From positions 2,046,001-2,110,000 of the forward strand of contig NZ_CP015378.1 in assembly GCF_001629705.1 (NCBI RefSeq): a stretch of 64,000 nt of DNA, given 5' to 3'. A model generated the notes under the pieces. The model was not told the DNA's origin, searched no databases, and saw only the letters and a program-made list of their open reading frames with translations. This stretch comes from Fictibacillus phosphorivorans (GTDB taxonomy: Bacteria > Bacillota > Bacilli > Bacillales > Fictibacillaceae). A program made the position numbers and the translations under genes. How positions within the stretch are numbered: position 1 is the stretch's first letter; the number at the start of each line of letters is the position of its first letter. Below are positions 7,060-16,433 of the stretch, piece after piece.

Positions 7060-8325
7060 TTACGAATATTGGATAACTCGTTGTTCTAATCGTTCGATTC
7101 TTTTCGCAAACGCTTGTTTTTCTTGTTCTTCTTTTCTTTTTGTTAACCTTTTTTTACCCTTCCACCTGGAATTAGCCATTACTGCAAAGTGAAGAGCTTT
7201 TTCATAATCTTTTTGAATGTGCTCATAATACTTAGAAAGTTCTATAGCCGGTTCTTCATCTAGGTCATTCTCATCAATCAACTCTAGCCAATATCGAACA
7301 GAAACCTCTAATCCATCAGATTTTTTATATAGTGCGGCTAAAGATTTTTTGGATGGAGATGTAAGTGAAGTTCCAGTTTGCAGAACTTCCTGATAAAGAG
7401 AAATGGCATGTTCTCTTTGGTTTAATGCTTCAAACCATCTTGCTGTTTCATAAGTCTCTCTTTCTGTTCGAAAACCATTACCAGTCACAATCCCCGACAT
7501 GTGTGTATAAAGAGTGATGAGTGAAAGAACATCCCACTCATTATGTTGAAAAACACCTTCTAATAGAGATGGATCTCCTTCATTGCAATATTGAAAATAA
7601 AGCATCGGCGCAAGATAACCTGGTGTATCATGGATTCGATTGACACCTAACATCTCTTTTTCAACAACAGAGAGCTTTACAGCTGGCAACGTATCTTTCC
7701 ACAATCTTCTCGCTCCGTGCAGCAGATCAAAGTGACCAAACTCTGGCAATGAAGGTACAAAATCACGAATTAACGTGTGCCGAGTTTTCACTTGCGGCCA
7801 ATCAAACGATTTACCATTGTACGTTACTAAGTTTCGAAGTTCCTTCACATGATTTAAAAAATAATGATATAGAGCCACTTCAGATCCGGGTCCTGGTAAG
7901 AAGAATTGGTGTACTAATACGTGATCTTCCTTGATCTGGCTCATTCCAAGCATAAAAATGGTATTTCCTGCTCCGCCACTGAGACCTGTAGTCTCTGTAT
8001 CAAAGAACAATAAATCAGAAGCGTCAAGGTCCTTAACGTGTAGTGGGTGATCAGCATCAACATCTTGCCATTGCGATACAGCTTTCAAAACATCTGAAAA
8101 TTGATAACGTCCCCATTGTGTATCAAGAGGGTATCTTACTTTTCGAACAATACAATAATCATCCTCGAAGAAATAAGCTGAAGCTCCAAACTTTTTCCAA
8201 TAGTCCTCATGTTGAATTTTTTCAGAAGAAGAATTCTCAAAATGGGGGTTACTTTCAACAGCTATCTCAGGAACTGGATTGACCATATGCTTTTTTAGTC
8301 GATTCAGTTTATTTTTAATCGACAT
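7060..8325 (-). CDS. mrfB: MrfB (YprB), DEDD-type 3'-5' exonuclease
   Basis: A 421-residue protein with an RNase H-like exonuclease core: FDTETTGL at 108-115 gives the first two acidic residues, YNGKSFDWPQV near 170 the next block, and a final acidic motif at NEWDVLSL. The C-terminal third has helical repeats of the TPR type. In B. subtilis MrfB works with the helicase MrfA to repair mitomycin C adducts independently of UvrABC. The start overlaps the mrfA end by 11 bases, so the two are translationally coupled. Confidence 0.92.
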   Translation of the reverse strand: MSIKNKLNRLKKHMVNPVPEIAVESNPHFENSSSEKIQHEDYWKKFGASAYFFEDDYCIVRKVRYPLDTQWGRYQFSDVLKAVSQWQDVDADHPLHVKDLDASDLLFFDTETTGLSGGAGNTIFMLGMSQIKEDHVLVHQFFLPGPGSEVALYHYFLNHVKELRNLVTYNGKSFDWPQVKTRHTLIRDFVPSLPEFGHFDLLHGARRLWKDTLPAVKLSVVEKEMLGVNRIHDTPGYLAPMLYFQYCNEGDPSLLEGVFQHNEWDVLSLITLYTHMSGIVTGNGFRTERETYETARWFEALNQREHAISLYQEVLQTGTSLTSPSKKSLAALYKKSDGLEVSVRYWLELIDENDLDEEPAIELSKYYEHIQKDYEKALHFAVMANSRWKGKKRLTKRKEEQEKQAFAKRIERLEQRVIQYS

Positions 8326-10591
8326 GTTTTGTCGCCCCTTTGATTTGAGAAATCAATTTTATTGATAGATCTTTGCTGTTATTTCCTTCTTCTAATGTTC
8401 CCGTACAAGAAGGACAGCCACTTTCGCAAGGACATCTTTGAATCATAGAAAGCGCCTGATCTAGAACCGTATCCCAAGAGCCGTATACCTTTTCACTAAG
8501 CCCTATTCCACCTGGATATCGGTCGTAAATAAAGATCGTAGGCTGTTGGTTATGAACCGCTTTGACTTGAGGGACAACGTGAAGATCGTTTGCATCACAC
8601 ATCACGAATAAAGGCGCAACATGTCTTAGAACGTGTGCGATCCCAAGAAGACCTGCTTCAAGTTTTTCTTCACTTAACTCATTATTTTCAAAAGTAAGCC
8701 AAGTCGCTGAAGTGTGCAGCTCCTCTTCAGGTAGATGGATGGGACCTGAGCCTATATTGTCATGTGTTTCAAATTTGATCTTTTTAAAGATGGTTGCCTT
8801 TGCGACTACCATCACATCACCATATGCTTTTGCATTCTGTTCATGTGATGTTTCTTTATCCACTTCTAGTACATTTAATGAAACAGCGAGGTTTGCGTCT
8901 GTAAAATAATCCACATCCACTTCACGAACGAACGCTTTCTTTTCTTCGTAATCGAGCTTCTCAACCTGATATTGCGTACCTTGATGAAGATAGATCGCTT
9001 CTTCATGAAGAAGTGTCATTGAGCTAAAACGATCCATCTCACCGATCACTTTTACATCTGCCACATTAGATTGATCGATAATCACAACATTTTCTTGTGA
9101 AGCAGAACGAAGTGAAATGTTATGCGCAGGAAAAGAATCGTTCATCCAGTAGAAATGCTTTCCTCTTTTGTGAAGCACTTGTTCATCCACTAAAAATTCT
9201 AAAACATCTTGTATCTCTTGATCACCAAATTTTTCATTCTCTTGAAACGGCAGTTCATATGATGCGCATTTCAGATGATCTACTAAAATAATCAGATTAT
9301 CCGGATTCATCCGAGCAGACTCGGGGGAACGTTCAAAGAAATAGTCTGGATTCTGAATCACGTATTGGTCAAGTGGTGAAGAGGAAGCTACCAAGATCAC
9401 AACACTCTCATCTTGTCTGCGTCCCGCTCGCCCAGCCTGTTGCCAGGCACTTGCGATTGATCCTGGATAACCTGTCAGAATACAAGCATGAAGCTGACCA
9501 ATATCTACTCCTAATTCTAAGGCGTTCGTCGAGACAACGCCCATGATGTCTCCGTTACGAAGTCCTTTTTCAATTGCACGGCGCTGTTTGGGAAGATATC
9601 CTCCTCTATACCCTTGGATGGATTTTGTGCCAAACTCCTTTTTTACAAGTTCTTGCAAATAGGTAAGCAATATTTCCACTCGTACACGACTGCGTGCGAA
9701 TACGATCGTTTGAATGTGATTTTCCAAAAATAGTTTTGCTAGGTTTCTCGCTTCAAGCGTAGCGCTTCGCCTTACATTCAACGGTTTATTGACAACTGGC
9801 GGATTATAGAAGAGAAAATGCTTACGACCTGCTGGTGCTCCATTGTTATTGATAAGTGTCATGAGATTGCCGGTGAGTTGCTCAGCCAGCTCTTTAGGAT
9901 TGGCAATAGTGGCTGATGTGCAGATGAAGATAGGATCACTGCCATAAAAATTGCAGATTCTCTTTAAACGGCGGATGACATTTGCCACATGACTTCCGAA
10001 AACACCTCGGTATGTATGGAGCTCATCTACCACCACATATTTCAAATTTTCAAACAGCGATACCCATTTTGTATGATGTGGAAGAACAGCAGCATGAAGC
10101 ATATCTGGATTTGTCATAACGATGTTTCCAGCTTTTCTAACGACTTGTCTAATATTTGCTGGTGTATCCCCATCATACGTATAGCTTTTTATATCCAATC
10201 CCATCTCATCGATCAGTTCGTTCATCTCTGACTTCTGATCTTGTGCGAGTGCTTTTGTTGGGAATAAATACAGAGCTCTTGCTTCCGGATTATTAGCGAC
10301 CTCTTGAAGAACAGGAAGGTTGTAACAAAGTGTTTTTCCAGACGCTGTAGGTGTAACAGCTACAAAACTTTCACCGCGTAAAGCTGCTTCGTACGCTGAT
10401 AACTGGTGAATATATAAGGAAGAAATCCCTCTTTTTAAAAGAGTGGATTGAATTGTTGGATGTAAAGAGTCAGGAAGTGGCACAGAAACTGCCTCTCTTG
10501 GCTCAATGGTTTTCCAATGGACAATTTGATTAGCTAGATCTGGCTCTCGCAAAACGTCCATAACTTGCTGGATAGATTTTTTTTGAAACAT
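8315..10591 (-). CDS. mrfA: MrfA (YprA), DEXH-box DNA helicase
   Basis: A 758-residue superfamily 2 helicase. Walker A TPTASGKT is at 80-87, the Walker B/DEXH motif is DELH near 190, and the second RecA domain carries the QQAGRAGRR motif VI. The C-terminal MrfA domain (formerly DUF1998) has four closely spaced cysteines, C-P-C-E-S-G-C-P-S-C at 720-729, which bind zinc. It unwinds DNA 3'-5' in mitomycin adduct repair with MrfB. ATG at 10591 follows GAGGTGG. Core gene in Bacillaceae. Confidence 0.94.
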   Translation of the reverse strand: MFQKKSIQQVMDVLREPDLANQIVHWKTIEPREAVSVPLPDSLHPTIQSTLLKRGISSLYIHQLSAYEAALRGESFVAVTPTASGKTLCYNLPVLQEVANNPEARALYLFPTKALAQDQKSEMNELIDEMGLDIKSYTYDGDTPANIRQVVRKAGNIVMTNPDMLHAAVLPHHTKWVSLFENLKYVVVDELHTYRGVFGSHVANVIRRLKRICNFYGSDPIFICTSATIANPKELAEQLTGNLMTLINNNGAPAGRKHFLFYNPPVVNKPLNVRRSATLEARNLAKLFLENHIQTIVFARSRVRVEILLTYLQELVKKEFGTKSIQGYRGGYLPKQRRAIEKGLRNGDIMGVVSTNALELGVDIGQLHACILTGYPGSIASAWQQAGRAGRRQDESVVILVASSSPLDQYVIQNPDYFFERSPESARMNPDNLIILVDHLKCASYELPFQENEKFGDQEIQDVLEFLVDEQVLHKRGKHFYWMNDSFPAHNISLRSASQENVVIIDQSNVADVKVIGEMDRFSSMTLLHEEAIYLHQGTQYQVEKLDYEEKKAFVREVDVDYFTDANLAVSLNVLEVDKETSHEQNAKAYGDVMVVAKATIFKKIKFETHDNIGSGPIHLPEEELHTSATWLTFENNELSEEKLEAGLLGIAHVLRHVAPLFVMCDANDLHVVPQVKAVHNQQPTIFIYDRYPGGIGLSEKVYGSWDTVLDQALSMIQRCPCESGCPSCTGTLEEGNNSKDLSIKLISQIKGATKHVD

Positions 10592-10886
10592 GATAACCAC
10601 CTCGTTTCTATTTTAACGAATATTTGTTCGTAAATAAACAAGGACTTAAACTTTATGTTCAAGCCCTGATTGATTTTTTTCGCCAAAATCATACAGTGTT
10701 AAATTTTATTTCTTAATTTTTGATAAAAATCATACTTATCTTGAAGGAAAAAGGAAAATGATGAAGAATTTAAAGTTTAATATTTAATTCACTGAAATAA
10801 TTGTCTTTGTTTTATTCTAATTATGGAAGGAGTAAACGATATTCACTCTAACATCCTCTTAAAAAACATACCTTGGATTAATGTGT

Positions 10887-10892
10887 TATAAT
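10887..10892 (+). promoter_or_regulatory. extended -10 promoter of the cREC gene
   Basis: TG-T-TATAAT at 10884-10892 is a consensus extended -10 element with no clear -35. Start near 10899 would give a leader of about 65 bases. The rest of the 10592-10964 interval is AT-rich; a 10-bp hairpin with two wobble pairs at 10646-10670 could end leftward transcription weakly, and I see nothing else. Confidence 0.55.
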
Positions 10893-10964
10893 TAGTATAT
10901 TAAAATAACTTAGGGCTATAGACTTTTCTTAGTCACCCTCCGTTAAGGAAGGGAGAGCAAGAAA

Positions 10965-11336
10965 ATGAAAAAGATCAGTGTATTTATGGATGATTATCGT
11001 AGTCCCCCAGATGGATATGTCTTTGTAGAAACGATTGATGAATGTATGGATCTTCTGAGGAACCATTCAATTGAACATTTATCATTAGACCATGATTTAT
11101 ATAGCAGAACAAGAAATGGTCTTATGCTCGTAAAAATGATGATCAACGAAAAATTATTTGCCAATCGGATAACCATCCATTCTGCAAACTCTGTTGGTGG
11201 CAAGAACATGTACAATTGCCTGAAACAAGCTCAAAAAGACTTAATCATGCCTCACACTATCATTGTTTCCTTACGTCCACTTCCACTTAAATATATCCCG
11301 CCACGCGTGCTTCAGCATTATAGTGATATCAAATAA
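10965..11336 (+). CDS. stand-alone cyclic-phosphate-processing receiver (cREC) protein
   Basis: A 123-residue single-domain protein. It starts KKISVFMDDYRSPPDGYVFV, where the MDDYR-x-P-x-G segment and the central LSLDHDL (about 44-50) match the cREC family of receiver-like domains. The domain was predicted from gene context to process or sense cyclic phosphates or nucleotides rather than act in phosphorelay. A conserved histidine follows in ITIHSANSVGGKNM. GGAAGGGAG precedes ATG. It stands alone, convergent with a PP2C gene. Substrate is unknown. Confidence 0.75.
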   Translation: MKKISVFMDDYRSPPDGYVFVETIDECMDLLRNHSIEHLSLDHDLYSRTRNGLMLVKMMINEKLFANRITIHSANSVGGKNMYNCLKQAQKDLIMPHTIIVSLRPLPLKYIPPRVLQHYSDIK

Positions 11337-11374
11337 TAGATCCCATTCAAAATAATTTATAAAGAAATGAGTAG

Positions 11375-11425
11375 GAGGAAGCAGCTTTACAGATCACTTG
11401 GCAAACTAGCTGTTTCCTCTATTTC
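11375..11425 (+). terminator. possible terminator of the cREC gene
   Basis: A 12-bp inverted repeat, GAGGAAGCAGCT with AGCTGTTTCCTC (one wobble), with a 21-base loop and a short T-rich tail. It overlaps the last codons of the convergent PP2C gene. The large loop makes it weak. Confidence 0.35.
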
Positions 11426-12190
11426 AATAGACCAGGCGATAAGTGTCGTGCTATCTCTTACTCCATTTCTTTTTATTTCATCCAAAAGAAATGAAACGCC
11501 ATCATCCAAACCAATATCGCTTAATACGTTTTGAATTTCTGCTGCATCTTCAAATGGAACACCAGGACATTCTGTCAGACCATCAGTTGTCATAAAAATA
11601 TGGTTAAGTCCTTTTCTCATCTCTTTCTTCCCCGTACTATAACAAGGTACCGGAAGCTCAAATGTGTTCACTTCACCAACCCATTCATAAAAACTTCGCT
11701 GAACAAGTTGTCTTTCACCTAATGCTATTAGTTCAGGATGGAAAAGATGAAGAATACAATCTCCCACTGAAAACCACCATACATACTTTTCTTTTCGTAC
11801 AACGATTAAACAAGCTGTTTCACCCGTTGTGTTGCGGCATGATTCCATAAAATCAGGATCTTGGAAGATATCCAGGATAAGATGATCTAATTTCTTTAAT
11901 GCGGGACCTGCGGATTCTGAGAGTACACGCTTGATTTCGTTTTCATTCCTTAAAAATTGTTTGATAACAAGTTTAACACTCTGTGCTGTCTTATGCCCAT
12001 CTAAAATCATTGTAAATTCCCAGTTTTCAGCTTGGTTCACCCATACTAAACACCCATCTTCATTTTTATATGACCCTGCTTCAGAATTACCTCCCAATCT
12101 ACCTACTGTCACATTTTGTACTCGTGTAACATCTATTTCATCAACAAATGTATGATCGCTTCCAACCCAGATCAATTTAGAATTCTTCAT
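11387..12190 (-). CDS. PP2C-like protein phosphatase domain protein
   Basis: A 267-residue protein with PP2C features: G-S-Y-K-N-E-D-G near residue 40, MILDGHK (the DGH that replaces DGMGG), SVGDCILHLF near 140 and MTTDGLTECPG near 195. PP2C enzymes are Mg/Mn-dependent Ser/Thr phosphatases; metal-binding Asp residues are present, but the first motif is divergent, so activity is unproven. Start ATG at 12190 is 8 bases after GGAGGAG, preferred to the ATG at 12196. It overlaps the HIT gene end and is probably coupled to it, under the same T-box leader. Confidence 0.75.
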   Translation of the reverse strand: MKNSKLIWVGSDHTFVDEIDVTRVQNVTVGRLGGNSEAGSYKNEDGCLVWVNQAENWEFTMILDGHKTAQSVKLVIKQFLRNENEIKRVLSESAGPALKKLDHLILDIFQDPDFMESCRNTTGETACLIVVRKEKYVWWFSVGDCILHLFHPELIALGERQLVQRSFYEWVGEVNTFELPVPCYSTGKKEMRKGLNHIFMTTDGLTECPGVPFEDAAEIQNVLSDIGLDDGVSFLLDEIKRNGVRDSTTLIAWSIEIEETASLPSDL

Positions 12191-12638
12191 GTACATTCTC
12201 CTCCAAATAATTCCTTACTCGTTCGCAAACTTTGATAATATCTTCATTCATTCCAAACGGAGCATCCACCCAACTATAGACTTCATTTGGGCCCCAATAT
12301 TCTTCTGGTGTATTGGGATAACGAGGAACGATGTGCATATGCAGGTGAGCAACAGAATTACCTGACACGAGTGCATAAATGTGCTCTGCATGTTCTGTTT
12401 CTTTCACAGCACGGCTTACTCGAGCCATGATCTGACCGAATGCATTTGCTTCTTCAATGGTCAGATCACCAAGACCGAGTGCGTGTCGCTTGAGATCGAT
12501 CATGATATGTCCAAGGTAAGACGGACGATCGCCTTTATCGATATGCCCCACGTAAACAAGTTCATTCTCAAATATTTTCACGCCTGCTGTGTCAATAACC
12601 CCATTATGTTTATCGCAAATAAAACAACCGTCACTCAC
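12177..12638 (-). CDS. HIT-family nucleotide hydrolase/transferase
   Basis: A 153-residue protein. The histidine triad is AHLHMHIVPRYP, with H98, H100 and H102. HIT proteins cleave nucleoside phosphates or phosphoramidates such as AMP-lysine. An N-terminal C-F-I-C-D-K and a further H may bind zinc, as in many HIT proteins. It is the first gene after a T-box leader, unusual company for this family, and overlaps the PP2C-like gene by 14 bases. Confidence 0.88.
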   Translation of the reverse strand: MSDGCFICDKHNGVIDTAGVKIFENELVYVGHIDKGDRPSYLGHIMIDLKRHALGLGDLTIEEANAFGQIMARVSRAVKETEHAEHIYALVSGNSVAHLHMHIVPRYPNTPEEYWGPNEVYSWVDAPFGMNEDIIKVCERVRNYLEENVHEEF

Positions 12639-12657
12639 TTTTCATCTCTCCCCTTTT

Positions 12658-12915
12658 TAAACAAAAAAACCCATCATCTCTATAAAGAGACGATAGGTTG
12701 TGCCTAACGTGGTACCACTCTTCTTCGTTCGCAAAAATTCGCGCAAACCTAAAGAACCTGATTACGGTGGTTAACCGTACAGACTTCTTTCAATCTGTCC
12801 ACTCAAAGGTGAGTTCAGGTTTCATGCTGACTGCATCTCACCCTTTCTGCAGCTCTCTAAACAACATTAAAATCCTTACTACTCCTAATCATCATGTTTA
12901 AACGATGGAAAACTT
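12658..12915 (-). promoter_or_regulatory. T-box riboswitch upstream of the HIT/PP2C pair
   Basis: Reading leftwards: a stem I with the AGAGAG kink-turn segment (near 12856), the T-box core AGAGTGGTACCACG (12709-12722), and a terminator (CCTATCGTCTCT with AGAGATGATGGG, then TTTTTTTG, 12663-12695). T-boxes sense uncharged tRNA and let transcription continue when an amino acid is short. Aligning with the tyrS leader in this window puts the specifier at 12817-12819, reading CCU (proline), followed by G. That reading is tentative; ACC (threonine) is one base away. Confidence 0.88.
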
Positions 12916-12921
12916 TAACTA

Positions 12922-12950
12922 ATAATAAGATGATTAGAAATTTCTGTCAA
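12922..12950 (-). promoter_or_regulatory. sigma-A promoter of the T-box/HIT transcript
   Basis: TTGACA (12945-12950), 17-bp spacer, TATTAT (12922-12927), reading leftwards. Predicted start near 12915 gives a T-box leader of about 255 nt. Confidence 0.85.
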
Positions 12951-12971
12951 GTTTGTTTTTTCTGATTTTAA

Positions 12972-13463
12972 TTATTGTCCAATTCTTATGTATTGATGAA
13001 AATAATAAGTGTAAGGATTTTCTTGGTCCTTTACGCCTCTGACTCTCAAAATCTCTTTCCAATCTTTCTCGTTGATTTCTGGAAAATAAGTATCCCCTTC
13101 AAACACATGGTGTATCTTTGTTAAATACAATTTTGTCACCATCGGCATAAATTGGGTATAGATTTCTTCTCCACCGAAAATTACGACTTCTTCATCGCCT
13201 TCGCATATCTTTAGCACATCGTTTATAGAATGAAGAATTATACAGTCTTGAGATGAGAAATTGCTTTTCCTCGTAAGCACAATATTTTTCCTTCCAGGCA
13301 GTGCTCTTCCAATCGATTCAAAATTCTTTCTTCCTAGAACAATGGTTTTTCCCATCGTAACCTCTTGGACATACTTCCAATCTCTCGGCAGCCTCCAAGG
13401 CAAATCATTATCTTTGCCTATCACTCTATTTACATCCATAGCTGCTATTATTGAAAAGTTCAT
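12972..13463 (-). CDS. dfrA: dihydrofolate reductase
   Basis: A 163-residue protein of normal DHFR length. It begins MNFSIIAAMDVNRVIGKDNDLPW, the classical N-terminus with the catalytic Asp in the segment after LPWRLPRD. The NADPH-binding motif is GRKNFESIGRALPGRKNIVLTR, and VVIFGGEEIYTQFM near 107-120 is the second nucleotide-binding block. The enzyme reduces dihydrofolate to tetrahydrofolate. In B. subtilis dfrA follows thyB; no thymidylate synthase is adjacent here. Its ATG overlaps the last codons of a GNAT pseudogene. Confidence 0.95.
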   Translation of the reverse strand: MNFSIIAAMDVNRVIGKDNDLPWRLPRDWKYVQEVTMGKTIVLGRKNFESIGRALPGRKNIVLTRKSNFSSQDCIILHSINDVLKICEGDEEVVIFGGEEIYTQFMPMVTKLYLTKIHHVFEGDTYFPEINEKDWKEILRVRGVKDQENPYTYYFHQYIRIGQ

Positions 13464-13840
13464 AGTGAATCTGACCTTTCTTTTGTCCTTTTTAGGAATT
13501 TCTTATACTTATTATGACTATCACTCTCACCAATAAATTGGAATCCATTATCAACATAAATCTCATCTTTCCCAAAGATATGCTCTTCCCATTCTGTTTG
13601 CTGAGGTGATAAATTAAATGTTGCGATCAGTTGTTCATTTCACATGACGATAAAAGTATCTTTTCTCTCGATTGCATATTTGAATTCTGTATCTTCACCA
13701 ACCTCGAGCAAAAAACGCCATTGATCAATATTCCCATCTTTCATCCATTGGGCACACTCTTTTAATAGTCTAATAACCATTTGTAGGTCTTCAAGGGATG
13801 TTTTTTGAATCTGTAATGATTTTAAAGAGTTTATATCAAC
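13460..13840 (-). pseudogene. GNAT acetyltransferase remnant with in-frame TGA and internal deletion
   Basis: Conceptual translation from about 13840 reads as a GNAT protein: LEDLQMVIRLLKECAQWMKDGNIDQW, then LLEVGEDTEFKYAIERKDTFIVM, a TGA stop, then NEQLIATFNLSPQQTEWEEHIFG. It then jumps directly to NGFQFIGESDSHNKYKKFLKR, the usual C-terminus. About 55 residues that carry the acetyl-CoA-binding loop are missing, without a change of frame. No start codon exists in the frame at the 5' end. The frame ends at TGA overlapping the dfrA ATG. Clearly decayed. Confidence 0.8.
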
Positions 13841-13905
13841 TTTCCCTCCCCTTCATTCTAAAATAATTTCGGTACTGTTTAATTGAATCCTCCTAAAATT
13901 ATCCA

Positions 13906-13951
13906 TGAAAAATGAAGAAACAGCAACGAAAGAGGACGTTGCTGTTTCTTC
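13906..13951 (-). terminator. terminator of the FUSC-family gene
   Basis: A perfect inverted repeat GAAGAAACAGCAAC / GTTGCTGTTTCTTC (14 bp) with a 10-base loop, followed leftwards by ATTTTTC. Confidence 0.85.
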
Positions 13952-13990
13952 TTCATAACTTTAACATTGATTTATAGTCATCCAACACAA

Positions 13991-16168
13991 CTACTTCTTC
14001 TCTGTTACTCCTCCCAACTCAATTCCTAACTCCACGAGGGATTGATTGATGCGCCATACATAATAAAGGTGATGGATGAGATCTCGTTGAGATTGCTTAC
14101 GGCTAGGAGCAAGGCGCTCAAACTTCTCGCGTTCTTCATCTAACGATTGGAGGAAATACTCCCCTTCATTCTCTGTTAAAAGAGCAGATAAGGAATCGAT
14201 GTTGTACTTTAGCTTTGTCTCAATCTGAATAAATCCTTCGAGCAATTCTTCCGGATATTCAAATCCTTTTCTATAAGCGGAAGCAACCAAATGTTTGGCA
14301 TAATAGTTAATGGCGGCTAACCTTGTCATCCAACTGACCATATCTGAATAGATCGGTGATCCTGGCCGTTGAAGAAAGGACTGCGCTTCATCCCTGATCG
14401 TCTGAAGTTTCGTATCTAGCTTAAACGCACTTTCCGAAAGGTTCTTAACGTTTACATCTTCTCTGAATCCTCTAACATATTCGGAGACAAAAGGAGCAAG
14501 TTCTTCTAAGAATTCGTTAATCGATTCAGCGACCTTCACTTTCGTTTTCTTTGGAAAGATCAGATACGAAACTACTAAAGCAATCGATGCCCCTGCAATC
14601 GTATCAAGTACTCTAGCACTAATTAGGGAAAACGTAATTCCACCTAATAGAAGATCGTACATAAACGCAATTAGCATGGTGATAAACACACTCATTAACG
14701 TGTAAGAAACTGTCATTAAATAAAATGCTAGAAATACAACCAGAAAGAGAAAGATAACTTCCAATATAGTGTGTCCGGAAAGAAGTCTAGCAAGGCCAAA
14801 ACCGATAATTGCTCCTATGATCGTACCAAGCGATCGTTGATAGCCTTTCGTATAAATTCTTCCGATCGACTCCGTTCCAAGTAGAACGACAAAGGCTGTA
14901 AGAAGAACCCAATATGGCTGAGCTGGCGATATTATTAGACCCACTATAATGGATAGAATTCCTGCTACAAGTGCTTGATACGCCTTTTTTGTAGAGGGTT
15001 TTAACGATCTGTCATCTGTTTTTGTATCTTCATCAACAGCTTTTTCAATTATATCTTCTTCTTTTAAAATGCTAGACTGCGCATAGAGAGATTGCTGTAT
15101 AGTAACAGCACCTTCTATCACGTGATTAGCGATCGACTCGATTCTGCGAATGAGATAGATCCATCCTTGAGGAGGCTCTTCCCGTTCAAAAAGTGTCATG
15201 ATTAATATACGAAGCTGTTGAACCGATTTTTCAGCAGGAAGAATATTTTGTTCCTTCACATGTGGAGCGAGTACTTCAGCATCACGAACAGCAATCGTCA
15301 CCGCGATGAGTGATTTCTTAATCTCATCAACTTGTAAAGCATCTGCCGTTTTTAATCCCCGCACCGAGTCCACTAACGTTTCGATCAGCATCCCCGTATC
15401 AAACACATACAGGCGAAGTTGGTTGGGTAAGAGACCTGGCCAAATTTTTTTTACATCATTTTCGTTGATATAACCAGATACAATAAGAGCATAATCTCTT
15501 AACTTGGCTACGTTTTTTTCTAGTTCTTCCTTACGCTGAAGATTGGAATTCTTATCTTTCATCGCTTCAATCAAAAGGTTTAGTGTCAGGTTACTTTGAA
15601 TATGAAACGAATGAATGCTTCTTTTTAAATTCTTTGCTGTATCTTGAAACAAGAAGAAATTTAGGATAAAGGCATAAACGACACCTACCCAGATTCCAAT
15701 GTCAAACCATGGTAGCTGGTTACTGGATAATTTTAAAACTGAGGAAAAATAAACCGTCATGAAGAAAATCATGAACAAAGAAAAATAGCGTGTACCAAAT
15801 CTTGAGAAATAAAAACTGCTAAAAACACTTACCACTAAAACCACATCTATGTAATAGGCGTTGTTGGCGACAAGAGAACCAACTGTTATACCCAACATAG
15901 CCGATAGTCCCAACAAAATTGTAGTTACTCTCATCTCTTTCTTTGTATCATCCATTACGACCATGATGCCCATCAAACCAAGCATACCTGAAACAATAGC
16001 TGGTGTGATTCCACCAGAATGACCGGTGTATCTCATGATCAAGAGGGTAGTAAATATAGAAAAAATCAAACTAGCAGTTGCTTTTCCTGCTTTTTGCAAC
16101 CGCACATTTCCGGGATCAGCTGCTACCATCTTCGCTAACCACTGATGCTTATTATATAATCGTTGCAC
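13991..16168 (-). CDS. FUSC-family membrane protein (aromatic acid exporter-like)
   Basis: A 725-residue protein with two hydrophobic blocks, each of five to six helices (about residues 28-180 and 395-545), separated and followed by soluble helical regions. This duplicated layout matches the FUSC/YccS/AaeB group, efflux proteins linked to fusaric acid and aromatic carboxylates. Substrate is unknown. It is transcribed alone, divergent from an FAD oxidoreductase; a link between the two is speculative. Confidence 0.8.
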   Translation of the reverse strand: MQRLYNKHQWLAKMVAADPGNVRLQKAGKATASLIFSIFTTLLIMRYTGHSGGITPAIVSGMLGLMGIMVVMDDTKKEMRVTTILLGLSAMLGITVGSLVANNAYYIDVVLVVSVFSSFYFSRFGTRYFSLFMIFFMTVYFSSVLKLSSNQLPWFDIGIWVGVVYAFILNFFLFQDTAKNLKRSIHSFHIQSNLTLNLLIEAMKDKNSNLQRKEELEKNVAKLRDYALIVSGYINENDVKKIWPGLLPNQLRLYVFDTGMLIETLVDSVRGLKTADALQVDEIKKSLIAVTIAVRDAEVLAPHVKEQNILPAEKSVQQLRILIMTLFEREEPPQGWIYLIRRIESIANHVIEGAVTIQQSLYAQSSILKEEDIIEKAVDEDTKTDDRSLKPSTKKAYQALVAGILSIIVGLIISPAQPYWVLLTAFVVLLGTESIGRIYTKGYQRSLGTIIGAIIGFGLARLLSGHTILEVIFLFLVVFLAFYLMTVSYTLMSVFITMLIAFMYDLLLGGITFSLISARVLDTIAGASIALVVSYLIFPKKTKVKVAESINEFLEELAPFVSEYVRGFREDVNVKNLSESAFKLDTKLQTIRDEAQSFLQRPGSPIYSDMVSWMTRLAAINYYAKHLVASAYRKGFEYPEELLEGFIQIETKLKYNIDSLSALLTENEGEYFLQSLDEEREKFERLAPSRKQSQRDLIHHLYYVWRINQSLVELGIELGGVTEKK

Positions 16169-16433
16169 GGTTTACCCCCTTTTACTAAAACTATAATAGA
16201 AAATGATATCATGCGTGTCTTTTTTTAACCAAACGAACCGCTTTGAATCATTAAACAATAATAGTATTATTCCCTTATTCTTCATCTTTCTTAACTCACT
16301 ATTGCTACTTTTTACTACATTTCTAATAAGTGTCTTTCTGAATAAACTCGTCTGTATAAAAGGTTTTAACCGACTATTCATCCTCTGCATACATTTATAT
16401 AACTACAAATATGTTTTGCCGGGAGTGGAAATA

